A stretch of DNA of 38,000 nucleotides. Source: Actinomycetes bacterium. Its GTDB lineage: Bacteria > Actinomycetota > Acidimicrobiia > Acidimicrobiales > RAAP-2. The position numbers and the translations under genes are program-made. Location of the stretch: contig JAJYSU010000019.1 in the NCBI GenBank assembly GCA_021793395.1, forward strand, positions 1-38,000, given 5' to 3'. Each line of letters begins with the position of its first letter. The stretch's first letter is position 1. The notes below the pieces were generated by a model. That model was not told the origin of the DNA. It saw nothing but the letters and a program-made list of their open reading frames with translations, and did not search any database. Shown here piece after piece: positions 30,851 through 38,000 of this stretch.

Positions 30851-33838
30851 CTACTCGCGCTCGTTCCGACGCCGGGCCGCGAGGAGAACCTCGTCGGGTA
30901 CGACCGTGCCCGGACGGTTGGCGGGATCGTTCGCGAGTAGTCGACCCACGACGGGGATCTCCGTCAGGCTCTCCGCGCGCAGCGTCGCGAGCACGACCGG
31001 GACGAAGCTCTCGGCCGCGGGGTAGACGAGGTGGCGGGGCAGCCAGGTGGGGTAGTACTTGGCGTTGAACGACCACAAACTCTCGATGGGTAGGACGCCG
31101 GACAGGCGACGTAATGCCCAGCGCTCTACTCGCGTGAAGGTTCCCTCACCGCGTTCGGCGTCCAGGACCGAGCGGAACGCGGCGAAGTTGAGGCTCAGCC
31201 CGCGTCCCCCGCGTTCGCGCAGGTACTCGATGGTCGAGCACAGTGCGAAGTCGATGAGGCCGTTGGGGTGCTCTCCGGGGTCACGGCGCATCAGGTCCAG
31301 CGAGTAGCCGTGGATGGCCGGAGACGGGACGAACTGGCAGACCGCGGCCGGTCGGTCGTCGGGGCCGAAGACGACGGTGAGCAGGAGACCCTTGTCGCGG
31401 GGATCGAAGAGTCGACCAAGCATCATCGAGAATCCACGCTCACCTTCGCCGCGGCGCAGCTTGGCGATGAGTTCGAGGAGTGGCGGCACGAGTGACGGAT
31501 CGATCGTGGCGGGATCCAGAAACTCCGCGCGATATCCGTGGCGTAACAGGCGACTGCGGGCCTGGCGCAGCCCCTTCATCCGTCCGCCGTCGAGCGAGAA
31601 CGTCGCGCAGTCGACGATCGCCTCGTCGCCGAGGTAGAGGTAGTGCAGGCCGGCCGCGTGGTAGAGCGGAAGCCAGTCCTCACCCGCGCCCATGACGCCG
31701 ATGGTCCATCCGTGGTGCTCGGCGTACGCGCGAAAGGCGCTGAAGACGTCACCGCGTTCGGCGACCGGCCCGATGGGGTCGGGAGAGATGAGCGCGACGC
31801 CCCCGTAGACGGCGTAGGCGACCAGGGAGTCGCGGAAGAAAAAGAACTGCTTGTCGTCACGCAGGGCGAAGTAGTCGAGTGTGCCGCGACCGTGGCGACG
31901 TACGATCTCCCGGGCGCGTCGCTCGGCGAGGCGCCGTTCGGTGCTGGAGGCGGTGGCGGAGAGACGTCGATCGACGACTGGTCGGGTGAGCAGGTAGAGG
32001 ACCGACACGACCAACGACAGTCCGACGGTGAGGAGCACCGGGTTGAAGAAGTCGTTGACCTGGTCGGGCAGGATCACGTTGGTTTGGCCGATGAGGCGCT
32101 CGGTGCACCCGACGAGGATGACGGCGAAGGAGGGCAGGTGTTGGTTGCGTGCGGAGGCCTCGACGCCGAGCGCCGCTGCCACCACCGCCACCACCGCGAT
32201 TCCCGCCAGGCCCGGGAGCGCCGCGCGTGCGCTGACGCGGTCGGTGGCGGCACGAAAGTGGTCACGCGTCATCACGAGCCCGACGATGAGGGCCAGCGCG
32301 ACGAGGGACGACGCGACGCTGCCGCCACGCGCGAGATGGGCGACAGTAGTGATCGCCAGCGTCGCGAGCGCGAGGAACCAGGCCCGCCGCTGGCCGCGCC
32401 GCACGCCGCGCGCCAGCATGAGCAGGCCGATGCCCGCCATCGCGGTGACGGCCGCCGCCGAGCGCGCCACGTCGAGCGGCAGAACGGCCAGCACCGCGTT
32501 CAGCCGGGTGCGCAGGATGGGCCGCACCGTCACCACCACGTTGACTAAACCATCGAGAGCCAGGAGTCCGGCGGCGACGCGGCGGATCGTGCGCTCGCGG
32601 CGCTGGGCGGTGAGCGCGTCGCGATCCATCGGGAAGGGGTCGCCGGTGGGCCACGAACCGACGGTGGTGGTCTCGTCGCTGAGCGTGGTGCGCCACGGGG
32701 CCCCGGCGATGAGACGCTCGAGTACCGTGACGTGGCGTCGGTGGGGGGACTGGCCGGCCAGCAGGCGCACTTGGACCGCCGACGCCGCCTCGACCTCGAC
32801 GACTCCCAGGCGCCGCACGGCGCTGAAGACGGGGGGCAGCCCTAGGCGGCCGCGGCGCTCGATGATGACACTTCGCGAGGGGCCGGGGGCGGCGCAGATG
32901 CCGCGGTCTAGGAAGGCGAGCGCCGGGCTGGGTGAACCGCCCACGATGGCCCCGGCGCCGCCGCGCTCGGCCACGCGCCGTGCGTACTCGAGAGCGTCGA
33001 CGTCGTCGACGGTCGTGAGCGCCAGTGGCTCGAAGCGGTGAGTGCGCTCGACGCGAGCTCCGCGGTCGAAGCGGCGTCGCACGAGCAGCGCGGCGGCGCC
33101 GGCCACCAGCGCTTCGAGCACGATGATCGCGAGCATCGTGACGATGAAGTTGCCCCAGAAACTGTGCGTGTGAAGCGTGTGCACGCGAAGATGATGGTGC
33201 GTGAAGTGATTGAAGAGCCGCACCAGTGTGTGGGCGAGGTCCACCAGCGTCAGTGCGATGAGTACTGCCCAGATCCATGCACCGAGGCGGCGGTACAGGA
33301 CGCGAGACGCCACGAAGCGCTCGAGCGCCGTCGGATCTTCGAGGCGCTCGGCGTCCGCCTGGTCGGCGGGGTCGGCGCGTGACGTGTCGACGACGCACGA
33401 GCCGGCGGCGATCGCCAGGTCGCGCGTGCCCTGCGCGGTCGCTACCTGGATGATGAGTTCTCGTGCGAGGCTCACCCCCAGCGCCTCGACGGCGCGCTGG
33501 GCGCGCACGTCGTCGCGCAGTGCCAGGTCGTCACTCCCGGGTAGCACGTAGAGAGTGTGATCGGGGCGAGCGCAGAACGCGGTGATCGCGCTGGCCAGTT
33601 CGGACAGCGCGGTCCACGTCGCGTCGATGAAGGTGGCGAAATCGCCCTCCCCGGACGGGTGCAGGAGGTTGCCCGCGATGACGACGACGGCGGGGTCGTC
33701 GATGTCGCCGAGTAGCCGTATAAGTTCGCGTATCGGGCGGCTCGAGGGCGACGTGCGTGGAGTCAGCGACAGATCGCTGAGCACGTACACGTGGCGCCCG
33801 AAGGGAACCGGTACGATCGCGCGCTCACTGGCTCCCAC
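30851..33838 (-). CDS. fusion: degenerate metallophosphoesterase, membrane region, DUF2156 (lysyl-PG-synthase-type) domain
   Basis: 995 residues from GTG 33838. Residues 13-150 look like a calcineurin-type phosphoesterase, but the metal motifs are altered: DLS at 22-24 (normally DxH), GN at 56-57 (normally GD), GSDD at 101-104 (normally GNHD). Transmembrane helices lie at about 186-208 and 229-252, separated by a His-rich segment (seven His in 211-225). Another four to six helices lie at about 420-620. Residues 640-960 match the DUF2156/phosphatidylglycerol lysyltransferase C-terminal fold (DKQFFFFRDSLVAYAVYGGVALISPDPIGP, GVMGAGEDWLPLYHAAGLHYLYLGDEAIVD, GLSLNFAAFR). MprF-type enzymes use this domain to move an aminoacyl group from tRNA to lipid. 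A longer frame to 33913 would overlap the divergent gene, and the -10 7 nt upstream supports 33838. Confidence 0.8.
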   Translation of the reverse strand: MGASERAIVPVPFGRHVYVLSDLSLTPRTSPSSRPIRELIRLLGDIDDPAVVVIAGNLLHPSGEGDFATFIDATWTALSELASAITAFCARPDHTLYVLPGSDDLALRDDVRAQRAVEALGVSLARELIIQVATAQGTRDLAIAAGSCVVDTSRADPADQADAERLEDPTALERFVASRVLYRRLGAWIWAVLIALTLVDLAHTLVRLFNHFTHHHLRVHTLHTHSFWGNFIVTMLAIIVLEALVAGAAALLVRRRFDRGARVERTHRFEPLALTTVDDVDALEYARRVAERGGAGAIVGGSPSPALAFLDRGICAAPGPSRSVIIERRGRLGLPPVFSAVRRLGVVEVEAASAVQVRLLAGQSPHRRHVTVLERLIAGAPWRTTLSDETTTVGSWPTGDPFPMDRDALTAQRRERTIRRVAAGLLALDGLVNVVVTVRPILRTRLNAVLAVLPLDVARSAAAVTAMAGIGLLMLARGVRRGQRRAWFLALATLAITTVAHLARGGSVASSLVALALIVGLVMTRDHFRAATDRVSARAALPGLAGIAVVAVVAAALGVEASARNQHLPSFAVILVGCTERLIGQTNVILPDQVNDFFNPVLLTVGLSLVVSVLYLLTRPVVDRRLSATASSTERRLAERRAREIVRRHGRGTLDYFALRDDKQFFFFRDSLVAYAVYGGVALISPDPIGPVAERGDVFSAFRAYAEHHGWTIGVMGAGEDWLPLYHAAGLHYLYLGDEAIVDCATFSLDGGRMKGLRQARSRLLRHGYRAEFLDPATIDPSLVPPLLELIAKLRRGEGERGFSMMLGRLFDPRDKGLLLTVVFGPDDRPAAVCQFVPSPAIHGYSLDLMRRDPGEHPNGLIDFALCSTIEYLRERGGRGLSLNFAAFRSVLDAERGEGTFTRVERWALRRLSGVLPIESLWSFNAKYYPTWLPRHLVYPAAESFVPVVLATLRAESLTEIPVVGRLLANDPANRPGTVVPDEVLLAARRRNERE

Positions 33839-33842
33839 GGGG

Positions 33843-33853
33843 TCTAGTCTCTC
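33843..33853. promoter_or_regulatory. bidirectional promoter, overlapping -10 elements
   Basis: TAGTCT on the plus strand (33845-33850) ends 5 nt before ATG 33856. GAGACT on the minus strand (33851-33846) ends 7 nt before GTG 33838. The two hexamers share five base pairs. If both mRNAs are leaderless, the start sites are 18 bp apart. Confidence 0.5.
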
Positions 33854-33855
33854 AG

Positions 33856-34386
33856 ATGTGGTCCGGGTCGCCCGGGCCCACGACCGAGCGACGACTGATG
33901 AGCCCCGAGACACCGCGCGAGAACTGGTTGTGGCGCGGCGAGGCGCGACGTTCGGGCGCCGCGGTGATCTTCGACATCGACGGTGTTCTGGCCGACGCTG
34001 CCGGACGCCAGCACTACCTTGACTGGGGAGACTGGCGTAGTTTCTTCGACGCGTGCGGGGACGACCCGGTGATCGAGGAGATCGAGCGACTCCTCGAGTT
34101 GCTCGACGCCTCCTTGGCGGTGATCCTGGTGACCGGACGACCTCGACGCGTGCAGCCCCATACGGTGGCCTGGCTGGAGCGCTACCAACTGCGCTGGGAC
34201 GTCTTGATCATGCGTGAGTACGGGGACTACTCGGGGGTGGACGAGTACAAGCGTGGCGCGGTGCGCGACCTTGAGGCGTACGGCTTCGACGTGCGACTCG
34301 CGTTGGACGACGACCCCAAGAATCACGCCATGTACGTCGCCGAGGGCGTGCCGTGCATCTACATCCACTCCGGCTACTACCAGTAG
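33856..34386 (+). CDS. HAD phosphatase resembling the T4 polynucleotide-kinase 3'-phosphatase domain
   Basis: 176 residues from ATG 33856; a second ATG (33898) is possible but lacks the -10. HAD motif I is VIFDIDGVLAD (nucleophile Asp and acid Asp in DID). Motif II is VILVTGRPRR, motif III Lys is in DEYKRGAVRDLEAY, and motif IV is LALDDDPKNH. The layout of motif II followed by T..WLERYQLRWDVLIMREYGDYSGVDEYK, then IDD-type Asp and a C-terminal G-V-P-C-I-Y-I-H-S-G strand, matches the 3'-phosphatase half of T4 Pnkp. No kinase half is attached. Such enzymes remove 3' phosphates or 2',3'-cyclic phosphates from nucleic-acid ends. Its function here is inferred only. It is convergent with hemY (13-base gap). 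Confidence 0.75.
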   Translation: MWSGSPGPTTERRLMSPETPRENWLWRGEARRSGAAVIFDIDGVLADAAGRQHYLDWGDWRSFFDACGDDPVIEEIERLLELLDASLAVILVTGRPRRVQPHTVAWLERYQLRWDVLIMREYGDYSGVDEYKRGAVRDLEAYGFDVRLALDDDPKNHAMYVAEGVPCIYIHSGYYQ

Positions 34387-34399
34387 GTCCGTGACGCTC

Positions 34400-35842
34400 C
34401 TAGTCGCCCGGCCGTGGCGCGAGTGATGCCACGAGTTCACGTGCGGCACGGCGGCCTGATCCGATGCTGGCCGGTATGCCGACGCCGTCGTAGGCGTTGC
34501 CCGCGAGGTGAACGCCGCGCGGTGCCGCCGCGCGGGCGGCGGCGACGAGGTCGAGGTGGCCCACCCGATACTGGGGTAACCCGGCGGGGAATCGGCTGAC
34601 GTGGGCGTCCAGGACCGGCGGAAAGCCGGGCAGCACGCGCTCCATCTCGCGGGTCACGCGCGCGATCAGATCCGCGTCGTCCAGTTCGGTCCAGCGAGCG
34701 TCGTCGCTTCGCCCCACGTGGGCTCGCAGCACCACCGTGTCCTCGCGTACCAGGCGCGGCCACTTACGGTCGAGGAAGGTCAGGGCCGTCACCATCATGG
34801 ACTCCTGCGCGGTCCACGGGGTGGCGAGGGGAATCAGCACGCCGGTGCCGCGTGCCGGGAGAGTTAACGCGTCGCGTGCGACGCAGAGCGTCACCATGGC
34901 CGCGCTCGCGCTCGTAATGGTGCGCAGGGCACCAAGGTCGGAGTGGTACGCCTGGAGCAACTCACCGGCCACGGCTCCGGGCGTCGCGAGGATGAGCGCG
35001 TGCGCGGGCGTCGTGGTGTCCTCGGTATCCACGGCCCAGGGGTACTCGTCGTGCACGGTGGAGCGTAGGGCGACCACGCGCGTGGCGGTGCGAACAACCA
35101 CGCCGCGCTCGCGTAACGCTGTCGCCAGAGCCGCGGGGAGCGAACCGACGCCGTCGGTGAGCGAGGCGAACAGTGGCGCCGCCGTGGTCCCGGGTTTCGC
35201 GGGGGTCGGAGAGAGTGCGGCCAGGGCTCGCATCAGCGATCCCCCCGCCTGCGCCGCCTGCAGCAGGCTCGGAAAGAGGGCGCGCGCCGAGAGCTCGTCG
35301 ATCCGCCCGGCCTGGATTCCTCCGACCATGGGTTCGACGAAGCGGTACGCGATTTCGGCGCCCAACTTGGTGCGCACGATCTCGCCGATGCTCGCGTCGT
35401 CACCGACGATGAGGCGACGTGCGAGTAGTTCGTCGCGTCGGGCCGCCAGGTGGGCGCGCCACGAGAGTCCGCGCACCGTTCGTAGGGCGCGGTGCGACGT
35501 CGGGACCCCGAGGACGAGCCCGGGGGGAATCTCGTCGAGGGCTCCGCGCAGCCATATCGAGGCGCCGCTGGCCGCCACGGGCTCGAGGCGGTCGCTCAGC
35601 CCCAACTCGTGGATCAACTGGGTCGCTTCGGGGCGCCGCGCCAGAAAACCGTCGGGTCCCGTGTCCAGGACGCGTCCCGCGAAGTCGATCGTCCCTAGCG
35701 AACCACCCACGCGATCGGCCGACTCGATCAGTTCGATGCGTGGCGTGGTCTCGTCGGGTCCGCGATCGGCGCCGGTCAGCTCCCACGCGGCCGCCAGTCC
35801 GGCGATCCCGGCGCCCACGATGACGACCGAGGACCGTGACAT
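34400..35842 (-). CDS. hemY: protoporphyrinogen/coproporphyrinogen oxidase (HemY/HemG-type)
   Basis: 480 residues. The FAD dinucleotide motif is SVVIVGAGIAGLAAAWEL (about 5-22). ESADRVGGSLGTIDFAGRVLDTGPDGFLARRPE is the family second block, and the C-terminal FAD block is GVHLAGNAYDGVGIPASIGSGRRAA. It removes six electrons from a porphyrinogen using oxygen. In Gram-positive bacteria the substrate is usually coproporphyrinogen III (CgoX). The ATG abuts the hemH stop (TAA then ATG), so it is the third gene of hemE-hemH-hemY. Confidence 0.93.
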   Translation of the reverse strand: MSRSSVVIVGAGIAGLAAAWELTGADRGPDETTPRIELIESADRVGGSLGTIDFAGRVLDTGPDGFLARRPEATQLIHELGLSDRLEPVAASGASIWLRGALDEIPPGLVLGVPTSHRALRTVRGLSWRAHLAARRDELLARRLIVGDDASIGEIVRTKLGAEIAYRFVEPMVGGIQAGRIDELSARALFPSLLQAAQAGGSLMRALAALSPTPAKPGTTAAPLFASLTDGVGSLPAALATALRERGVVVRTATRVVALRSTVHDEYPWAVDTEDTTTPAHALILATPGAVAGELLQAYHSDLGALRTITSASAAMVTLCVARDALTLPARGTGVLIPLATPWTAQESMMVTALTFLDRKWPRLVREDTVVLRAHVGRSDDARWTELDDADLIARVTREMERVLPGFPPVLDAHVSRFPAGLPQYRVGHLDLVAAARAAAPRGVHLAGNAYDGVGIPASIGSGRRAARELVASLAPRPGD

Positions 35843-36757
35843 TTACAGGGCTCCGCGTACCACGTCGGCGAGTACGGCGATGAAAGCGGGATCGTCGTTG
35901 AGTGAGGCCGTGCGCACCAGGTTGAGTCCGATCTCGCGCGCGACGCCCTGGGCCTCGACGTCGATATCGAAGAGAACCTCGAGGTGATCGGCCACGAAGC
36001 CAATCGGACAGGACACCAGGTCGCGTACGCCGGTCGCGCGGACGGTGCGTAGCACGCTCAGGATGTCGGGACCCAGCCAGGCATCGGCCGTGCGCCCGGC
36101 GGACTGCCAGGCCACGCCCCAGTGCGCGAGGCTCGCCCGTCGAGCAACGTCCCGTGCGCTCTCGCGTAGTTGGTCGGGGTAGGTGTCACCCTCGTCGAGA
36201 ATGCGCTGGGGTAGTGAGTGAGCAGAGAAGAGGACGTAGGCGTCGGCGCGGCGCTCGACGTCGATCGTGGTCAGCGCGTCGCTCACCCGTGCGGCGATCA
36301 GATCGAGGAAACCCGGGGCGTCCCACCACGCGTCGATGGCGATCAGCGTCGCGTCGTCGCCCAGCGCGTCGCGGGCGCGCGACATGTACTGAGCGGTCGA
36401 CATCGACGAGGAGTGTGGCGCGAGGGCGAGCCCGATGACGGTCGTCACGCCGTCCTCGCGTAGCGCGCGAGCCGTGTCCTCAATCAACGGAGGCTCGTAC
36501 TTCGCTCCGAATCGTACGTCGAATCGTCCCGGCTGTGTCGCGTCGAGCACGTCGGCCAGGGCGCGCACCTGGGCGGCGGTGCGTTCGGCGAGCGGGGACG
36601 TGCCGCCGATGGCGTCGTAACGGCGTACCAGATCAGCCAGCAGTTCGGGGGTGGGCGGGTGCCCGTGGCGAATGCGCGTGTAGTAGGCGGCGACGTCGTC
36701 ACGCGTGGACGGCGTGCCGTAGGCCATGACCAGTACCCCGACGGGTCGCTCGTTCAT
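35843..36757 (-). CDS. hemH: ferrochelatase / coproporphyrin ferrochelatase
   Basis: 304 residues from ATG 36757, overlapping the hemE stop (ATGA). The frame is open upstream inside hemE, but the family starts at VGVLVMAYGTPS. Catalytic residues expected for the family are His180 in FSAHSLPQRI and Glu260 in GFVADHLEVLFDID. ALAPHSSSMSTAQY (112-125) and WLGPDI are further signatures. It inserts ferrous iron into a porphyrin. In actinobacteria the porphyrin is normally coproporphyrin III, with decarboxylation done last by ChdC (HemQ). No ChdC gene is in this window. Confidence 0.94.
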   Translation of the reverse strand: MNERPVGVLVMAYGTPSTRDDVAAYYTRIRHGHPPTPELLADLVRRYDAIGGTSPLAERTAAQVRALADVLDATQPGRFDVRFGAKYEPPLIEDTARALREDGVTTVIGLALAPHSSSMSTAQYMSRARDALGDDATLIAIDAWWDAPGFLDLIAARVSDALTTIDVERRADAYVLFSAHSLPQRILDEGDTYPDQLRESARDVARRASLAHWGVAWQSAGRTADAWLGPDILSVLRTVRATGVRDLVSCPIGFVADHLEVLFDIDVEAQGVAREIGLNLVRTASLNDDPAFIAVLADVVRGAL

Positions 36758-37788
36758 ACGCCGGCTCGTCCCTCGTCGTGGACGACGCGTACGACGGCCT
36801 CGAGGACGGCGGGATCGGTTGAGGGAAGCACGCCGTGGCCCAGGTTGAAGACGTGGCCGGGCTGGGTGCCGGCGCGCGCCAGTACCTCGCGGGCGCCGGC
36901 CACGCCGGCCTCGATCGAACCGAGACAGCGCGCGGGGTCGAGGTTGCCCTGAACGGCGTGTTCGCCCACTCGACGGCGCGCGTCGTCCACGTCGACGCGC
37001 CAGTCCACGCCGACCACCGCGGCGCCGCTCGTGGCCATAAGGTCGAGTAGTTCCCCGGTTCCCACGCCGAAGACGATGGTCGGAACATTCAGGTCGGCGA
37101 TGCCGTCGAGCACTCGTGCCGTGGGCTCGAGCGCGTAGCGGCGATACTCGTCGCGCGTCAGCGAGCCCGCCCACGAATCGAAGAGTTGCACGCAGCGCGC
37201 ACCGTGCAGAATCTGGGCGCGCAGGAAAGCGATGGTGATCTCCACGAGGCGGTCGCTGATCCGGTCGAAGAGAATCGGGTCGGCGTGCAGGAGGGTCTTG
37301 ATGACGCCGAAGTCGCGTGAGGGACCGCCTTCCACCAGGTAACTCGCCACGGTGAAGGGTGCCCCGGCGAAACCGATCAGTGGCGTATCGCTCGCGGCCA
37401 GGGCGGCGACGGCGCGGTCCACCGTCGCGGTGACGTGGGCGATGTCGGCCTCGGTGAGATCGCGTAGGCGCTCCAGGTCGCGTTCGTGGCGCACGGGCTG
37501 GGCGATGACCGGGCCGCGGCCGGCCACGATCTCGACGCCGAGGCCGATCGCGTGGTACGGCACGACAATGTCCGAGAAGAGGATGGCGGCGTCAACGCCG
37601 TAGCGTCGCACGGGTTGGAGCGTGATCTCGGACGCGACGTCCGGGTCCGCGATGGCCTCGAGGATCGACCCCGAGCCCCGTAGAGCGCGGTACTCGGGCA
37701 GCGACCGTCCCGCCTGGCGCATGAACCATACGGGGACGTGATCGACCCGCTCACCCCGGCAAGCTCTCAGTAGGACTGGTTCCACCAC
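36754..37788 (-). CDS. hemE: uroporphyrinogen decarboxylase
   Basis: 344 residues from GTG 37788; a second GTG (37785) is a possible start. An AAAGGAG lies only 1-4 nt upstream, close for either. VPVWFMRQAGRSLPEYRALRG is the N-terminal active-site signature. ILFSDIVVPYHAIGLGVEI, LIGFAGAPFTVASYLVEGGPSRDF and VQLFDSWAG follow, with FGVGTGELLDLMATSGAAVVGVDWRVDV and GNLDPARC further on. It removes four carboxylates to give coproporphyrinogen III. It is first in the minus-strand hemE-hemH-hemY operon, and divergent from the HelD-like gene. Confidence 0.95.
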   Translation of the reverse strand: MVEPVLLRACRGERVDHVPVWFMRQAGRSLPEYRALRGSGSILEAIADPDVASEITLQPVRRYGVDAAILFSDIVVPYHAIGLGVEIVAGRGPVIAQPVRHERDLERLRDLTEADIAHVTATVDRAVAALAASDTPLIGFAGAPFTVASYLVEGGPSRDFGVIKTLLHADPILFDRISDRLVEITIAFLRAQILHGARCVQLFDSWAGSLTRDEYRRYALEPTARVLDGIADLNVPTIVFGVGTGELLDLMATSGAAVVGVDWRVDVDDARRRVGEHAVQGNLDPARCLGSIEAGVAGAREVLARAGTQPGHVFNLGHGVLPSTDPAVLEAVVRVVHDEGRAGV

Positions 37789-37803
37789 TCTCCTTTCGCC
37801 CCC

Positions 37804-37809
37804 AATCTA
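37804..37809 (-). promoter_or_regulatory. -10 element of hemE
   Basis: TAGATT on the minus strand lies 15 nt before GTG 37788, with AAAGGAG between. This promoter would make a leader of about 8-9 nt, so hemE differs from the strictly leaderless genes. Confidence 0.4.
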
Positions 37810-37846
37810 GGGGAGGTCACCACCACGACCCCGCGCCACGGTCGCC

Positions 37847-37852
37847 TAGACT
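37847..37852 (+). promoter_or_regulatory. -10 element of the HelD-like gene
   Basis: TAGACT on the plus strand would start transcription near 37859 and give a 30-nt leader. The leader holds GACCCC (37858-37863) and its reverse complement GGGGTC (37879-37884), the latter overlapping the purine-rich SD region. Confidence 0.4.
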
Positions 37853-37887
37853 TGTCAGACCCCGTTTGGGGCGAGAGAGGGGTCGAC

Positions 37888-38000
37888 GTGTCGCACGAGC
37901 GCGAGATCGCGGAGGAGCAGTCGTTCCTGGACGTTGCCCTTGGGGCCCTCGATCATATGCGCGCCGAGGCCGCGTCTCTGCGCGACACAGCCGGGACGAT
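37888..38000 (+). CDS. HelD/HelR-like ATPase, N-terminal fragment
   Basis: Only the first 37 codons are in the window; the gene runs off the right edge. From GTG 37888 the translation begins SHEREIAEEQSFLDVALG and continues ALDHMRAEAASLRD, a charged helix pattern. This resembles the N-terminal coiled coil of actinobacterial HelD/HelR proteins, UvrD-like ATPases that free stalled RNA polymerase. A purine-rich SD (GAGAGGGG) is 4-11 nt upstream. Identity rests on a short piece, so it is tentative. Confidence 0.5.
   Translation, partial: MSHEREIAEEQSFLDVALGALDHMRAEAASLRDTAGT

Noticed and set aside
30713-30940. 75-codon plus frame in the convergent gap
   Set aside because: No SD or family match, and 90 bases lie antisense to the fusion gene's C-terminus.
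33839-33913. N-terminal extension of the fusion protein to 33913
   Set aside because: It would overlap the divergent HAD gene and both -10 elements; the extra 25 residues show no family similarity.
1-38000. CRISPR arrays, insertion sequences, prophage or toxin-antitoxin modules
   Set aside because: No regularly spaced repeats, transposase motifs or phage genes; gene content is core metabolism.

Overview
The window reads as chromosomal DNA of a high-GC Gram-positive bacterium of the phylum Actinomycetota. The pointers are GC-rich codon use with many GTG starts, a mycothiol-type glycosyltransferase (MshA-like), a nickel superoxide dismutase with its dedicated peptidase, the rex-hemA-hemC-hemD-hemB-hemL order, a complete fourteen-gene nuo operon with a geranylgeranyl-reductase-type flavoprotein divergent from it, and a HelD/HelR-like start at the right edge. 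A deep-branching class such as Acidimicrobiia is possible, but I cannot prove it from the sequence alone. I see no phage, insertion sequence, CRISPR array or toxin-antitoxin module.

Layout. Positions 41-113 hold a tRNA-Lys(TTT) on the minus strand, followed by about 820 bases without a convincing gene but with several hairpins and dyads. Positions 937-2844 (minus) encode a GH15 glycosidase. A palindrome-rich intergenic region (2845-3106) leads to a 62-residue DksA/TraR-type zinc-finger protein. Next come divergent sodN (minus) and sodX (plus), then mshA-like and proC. Positions 6320-13205 (plus) carry rex, hemA, hemC, hemD, hemB, hemL and an unknown membrane-anchored protein. Positions 13246-14598 (minus) encode the reductase. 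Positions 14665-29784 (plus) are nuoA to nuoN, every junction overlapping or nearly so, with an ATP-grasp gene coupled to the end. Positions 30851-33838 (minus) encode a large three-part membrane protein: a degenerate metallophosphoesterase, a membrane region and a DUF2156/lysyl-PG-synthase-type domain. It is divergent from a small HAD phosphatase of the T4 polynucleotide-3'-phosphatase type. Positions 34400-37788 (minus) hold hemE, hemH and hemY, and the start of a HelD-like helicase is at 37888.

Themes. The window carries nearly a full heme pathway, from glutamyl-tRNA to (copro)porphyrin and iron insertion, in two blocks. It also carries respiratory complex I, a NAD(H)-sensing regulator (Rex), an isoprenoid reductase that could act on menaquinone, and redox defence (NiSOD, mycothiol). 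Together these form a respiration and redox neighbourhood.

The most distinctive signal is promoter architecture. Many transcription units have a TAGnnT-type -10 hexamer ending only 5-7 nt before the start codon, which implies leaderless mRNAs. At 33838/33856 two such starts sit back to back, 18 bp apart, with -10 elements overlapping on opposite strands. These are readings of the sequence; no transcript data were available.
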